Positions 49,212 through 50,676 of a stretch of DNA of 50,676 nucleotides are shown here, piece after piece (within the stretch, counting starts at the first letter, position 1; each line of letters begins with the position of its first letter). The notes under the pieces were generated by a model, which saw only the letters and a program-made list of their open reading frames with translations, was not told where the DNA came from and made no database searches. Origin of the DNA: Myxococcales bacterium (lineage in GTDB: Bacteria > Myxococcota > Polyangia > Polyangiales > Polyangiaceae); assembly GCA_003151595.1 (NCBI GenBank), contig PLXW01000014.1, positions 1-50,676 of the forward strand, given 5' to 3'. The translations under genes were made by a program, and so were the position numbers.

Positions 49212-50676
49212 CTACGACTTCTTCTTCTCCTCGTCATCGGCGTCGAGCTCGCTGACGAGCCCGCGCGCCTCTTCGATGCGTGCGCGCGCCTCGACGAACG
49301 CCTTTCGCTGCGCCTGCGCCTCGTCGACGACTTCCTTCGGCGCGCGATCGACGAACCCTTTCGACCCGAGCTTCTTGTCCAGGGTGGCGATCTCTTTGTC
49401 GATCTTCTTGATGCCGCGCTCGATCCGCGCAGCTTCTTCCGCCGCGGTCACGAGCCCCTTCAAGCCCACGAGCACTTCGATCGATCCGGCCTCGCTCGGC
49501 ACGACGCTCACCGTCGTACCTGCCTCGCGCGCGCCGCCGCACTTCTCGAAGATCGGCGCGTCCTTCGTCTTCACCAGGAACTTGATGAGCGTCGCGCTCG
49601 CCTCGAGCGACGCGCGCGTCGCGGCGTCGTCCACGCGCAAGCGGAGCGGCACTTCAGCCGCCGGATGCACCTCGTGCTCGCTCCGGATCGTACGCGCCGC
49701 GCCGATGACCGCTTGAAGGAGCGCCATGCGCTTCTCGATCGCCGCGTCGATGTGGCTCTCGTTCTTCACCGGATACTTCGCGATCGCGACCGACACCGGG
49801 CTCTTCGCCGCTTTGGGCACGCGCTGCCACAGCTCCTCGGTCACGTACGGCATCAAGGGATGCAGCGCGCGGAGGCTCGTCTCCAGCACGGTCGCCAGCG
49901 TCGCCTTCGTCTCGCGCACGAGCGCGTTCGCGTCGTCCGCGTCGCGCAGGACCGTCTTCGCGATCTCGAGGTACCAGTCGCAGAAGTCGTTCCAGAAGAA
50001 GCGATACAGCTCGTTCGCCGCGTCATCGATCCGGAACGTGTCGAGCCCCGCGTTCGCCGTCGCCAGCGACGACGACAGGCGCGAGAGGATCCACTTGTTG
50101 TACGGATCGCTCACCGCGGTCGGTGTCTCTTCGACGCGGTACGCGCCGAGAAGATCGAGCGACAGGCGCGAAGCGTTCCAGATCTTGTTCGCGAAGTGCC
50201 GGTACCCCTCGATGCGCTTCGGCGCGAGCGCGATCCGCTTGTTGCTCGGCGGGAACGTCGACAGCGTGAAGCGCAGCGCGTCCGCGCCGAACGCCGGGAA
50301 GCCGGTCCCCATCTGCGCCGCCGACGGATACGCCTTCTTGAACTTCGCGAGCGCCTCGGCCTCGGGCGCGCCCGGCAGCGCTTTGGCCACCACCTCTTTG
50401 AAGTCGGCGCCGTAGACGAGATCGAGCGGGTCGATCACGTTCCCTTTCACCTTGCTCATCTTGTCGCCGGTCTCGTCGACCACCATCCCGTGGAGCAGCA
50501 CGCGCGCGAACGGCGCCTTGCCCATGAAATGGATCCCGAACATCATCATCCGGGCGACCCAGAAAAACAGGATGTCGTAGCCGGTCTCGAGATCGCTGGC
50601 CGGATAGAACTTGGCGAGAGAGTCGGTCTTCTCGGGCCACCCCAACGTCGAGAACGGCCACAGCGCGCTCGAGAAC
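49212..50676 (-). CDS. valS: Valyl-tRNA synthetase, C-terminal half (start beyond right edge)
   Basis: Charges tRNA-Val with valine. The partial 488-codon reading includes the end of the catalytic domain (LGWPEKTDSLAKFYPAS, DILFFWVARMMMFGIHFMGK), the second signature as KMSKVKGN (the usual form is KMSKSKGN), the anticodon-binding domain (NKWILSRLSSSLATANAGLD, YRFFWNDFCDWYLEIAKTVL) and a C-terminal coiled-coil arm (ARIERGIKKIDKEIATLDKK). An Asp/Glu/Lys-rich tail ends the protein. The frame is open at 50676. Its stop is nine bases from the stop of the convergent kinase gene. Confidence 0.95.
   Translation of the reverse strand, partial: FSSALWPFSTLGWPEKTDSLAKFYPASDLETGYDILFFWVARMMMFGIHFMGKAPFARVLLHGMVVDETGDKMSKVKGNVIDPLDLVYGADFKEVVAKALPGAPEAEALAKFKKAYPSAAQMGTGFPAFGADALRFTLSTFPPSNKRIALAPKRIEGYRHFANKIWNASRLSLDLLGAYRVEETPTAVSDPYNKWILSRLSSSLATANAGLDTFRIDDAANELYRFFWNDFCDWYLEIAKTVLRDADDANALVRETKATLATVLETSLRALHPLMPYVTEELWQRVPKAAKSPVSVAIAKYPVKNESHIDAAIEKRMALLQAVIGAARTIRSEHEVHPAAEVPLRLRVDDAATRASLEASATLIKFLVKTKDAPIFEKCGGAREAGTTVSVVPSEAGSIEVLVGLKGLVTAAEEAARIERGIKKIDKEIATLDKKLGSKGFVDRAPKEVVDEAQAQRKAFVEARARIEEARGLVSELDADDEEKKKS

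Overview
The window is GC-rich DNA with dense genes and many 4-base start/stop overlaps. It carries three large eukaryotic-type Ser/Thr kinases (one with about 16 WD40 repeats, one fused to a 7TM sensor), two hybrid histidine kinases, Cys-rich lipoproteins and a protein with a histone-H1-like tail. This style fits a myxobacterium (Myxococcota, probably the Sorangium/Polyangium/Labilithrix side). The assignment is inferred from gene content, not from a marker gene.

Layout. 1-8.8 kb: a hybrid sensor kinase cut by the left edge, a P3A-type proton-ATPase, an OafA-like acyltransferase, and a TfoX-domain protein with an Ala/Lys tail. 8.9-9.7 kb: insertion-sequence debris. 9.7-11.1 kb: protoporphyrinogen oxidase. 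11.6-12.8 kb: a radical SAM protein. 12.8-21.6 kb, minus strand: a complete upper benzoyl-CoA pathway of the ATP-dependent (class I) type, in the order had, oah, dch, tetR, bcrC, bcrB, bcrA, bcrD, hemerythrin. From dch to bcrD every junction is a 4-base overlap. The had promoter holds two operator-like inverted repeats; one of them recurs upstream of the radical SAM gene. 21.9-25.9 kb: an SRPBCC protein divergent from a DoxX / DUF3419 / ArsA-like / ArsA-like operon. The two ATPases have complementary P-loop substitutions.

25.9-29.1 kb is a decayed mobile region ending at a tRNA-Asn gene: an IS110-like fragment, about 93-bp direct repeats around a Cys-rich lipoprotein gene, a truncated CHAD-domain gene, and an integrase-type transposase pseudogene whose 3' end recurs near the had promoter. 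29.2-50.7 kb is stable-looking chromosome: lipoprotein plus acyl-CoA dehydrogenase, WD40 kinase, PMT-family glycosyltransferase, TldD/TldE protease pair, hybrid histidine kinase plus glutamine amidotransferase, exported MsrA, two divergent Ser/Thr kinases, and valS running off the right edge.

How the genes work together. BcrABCD would reduce benzoyl-CoA to cyclohexadienoyl-CoA using ATP and a low-potential donor. Dch hydrates the product, Had oxidises it and Oah hydrates and opens the ring. The TetR protein probably controls the operon, and the hemerythrin may buffer oxygen around the O2-sensitive reductase. No ferredoxin, benzoate-CoA ligase or transporter gene is in the window, so electron supply and substrate entry must be encoded elsewhere.
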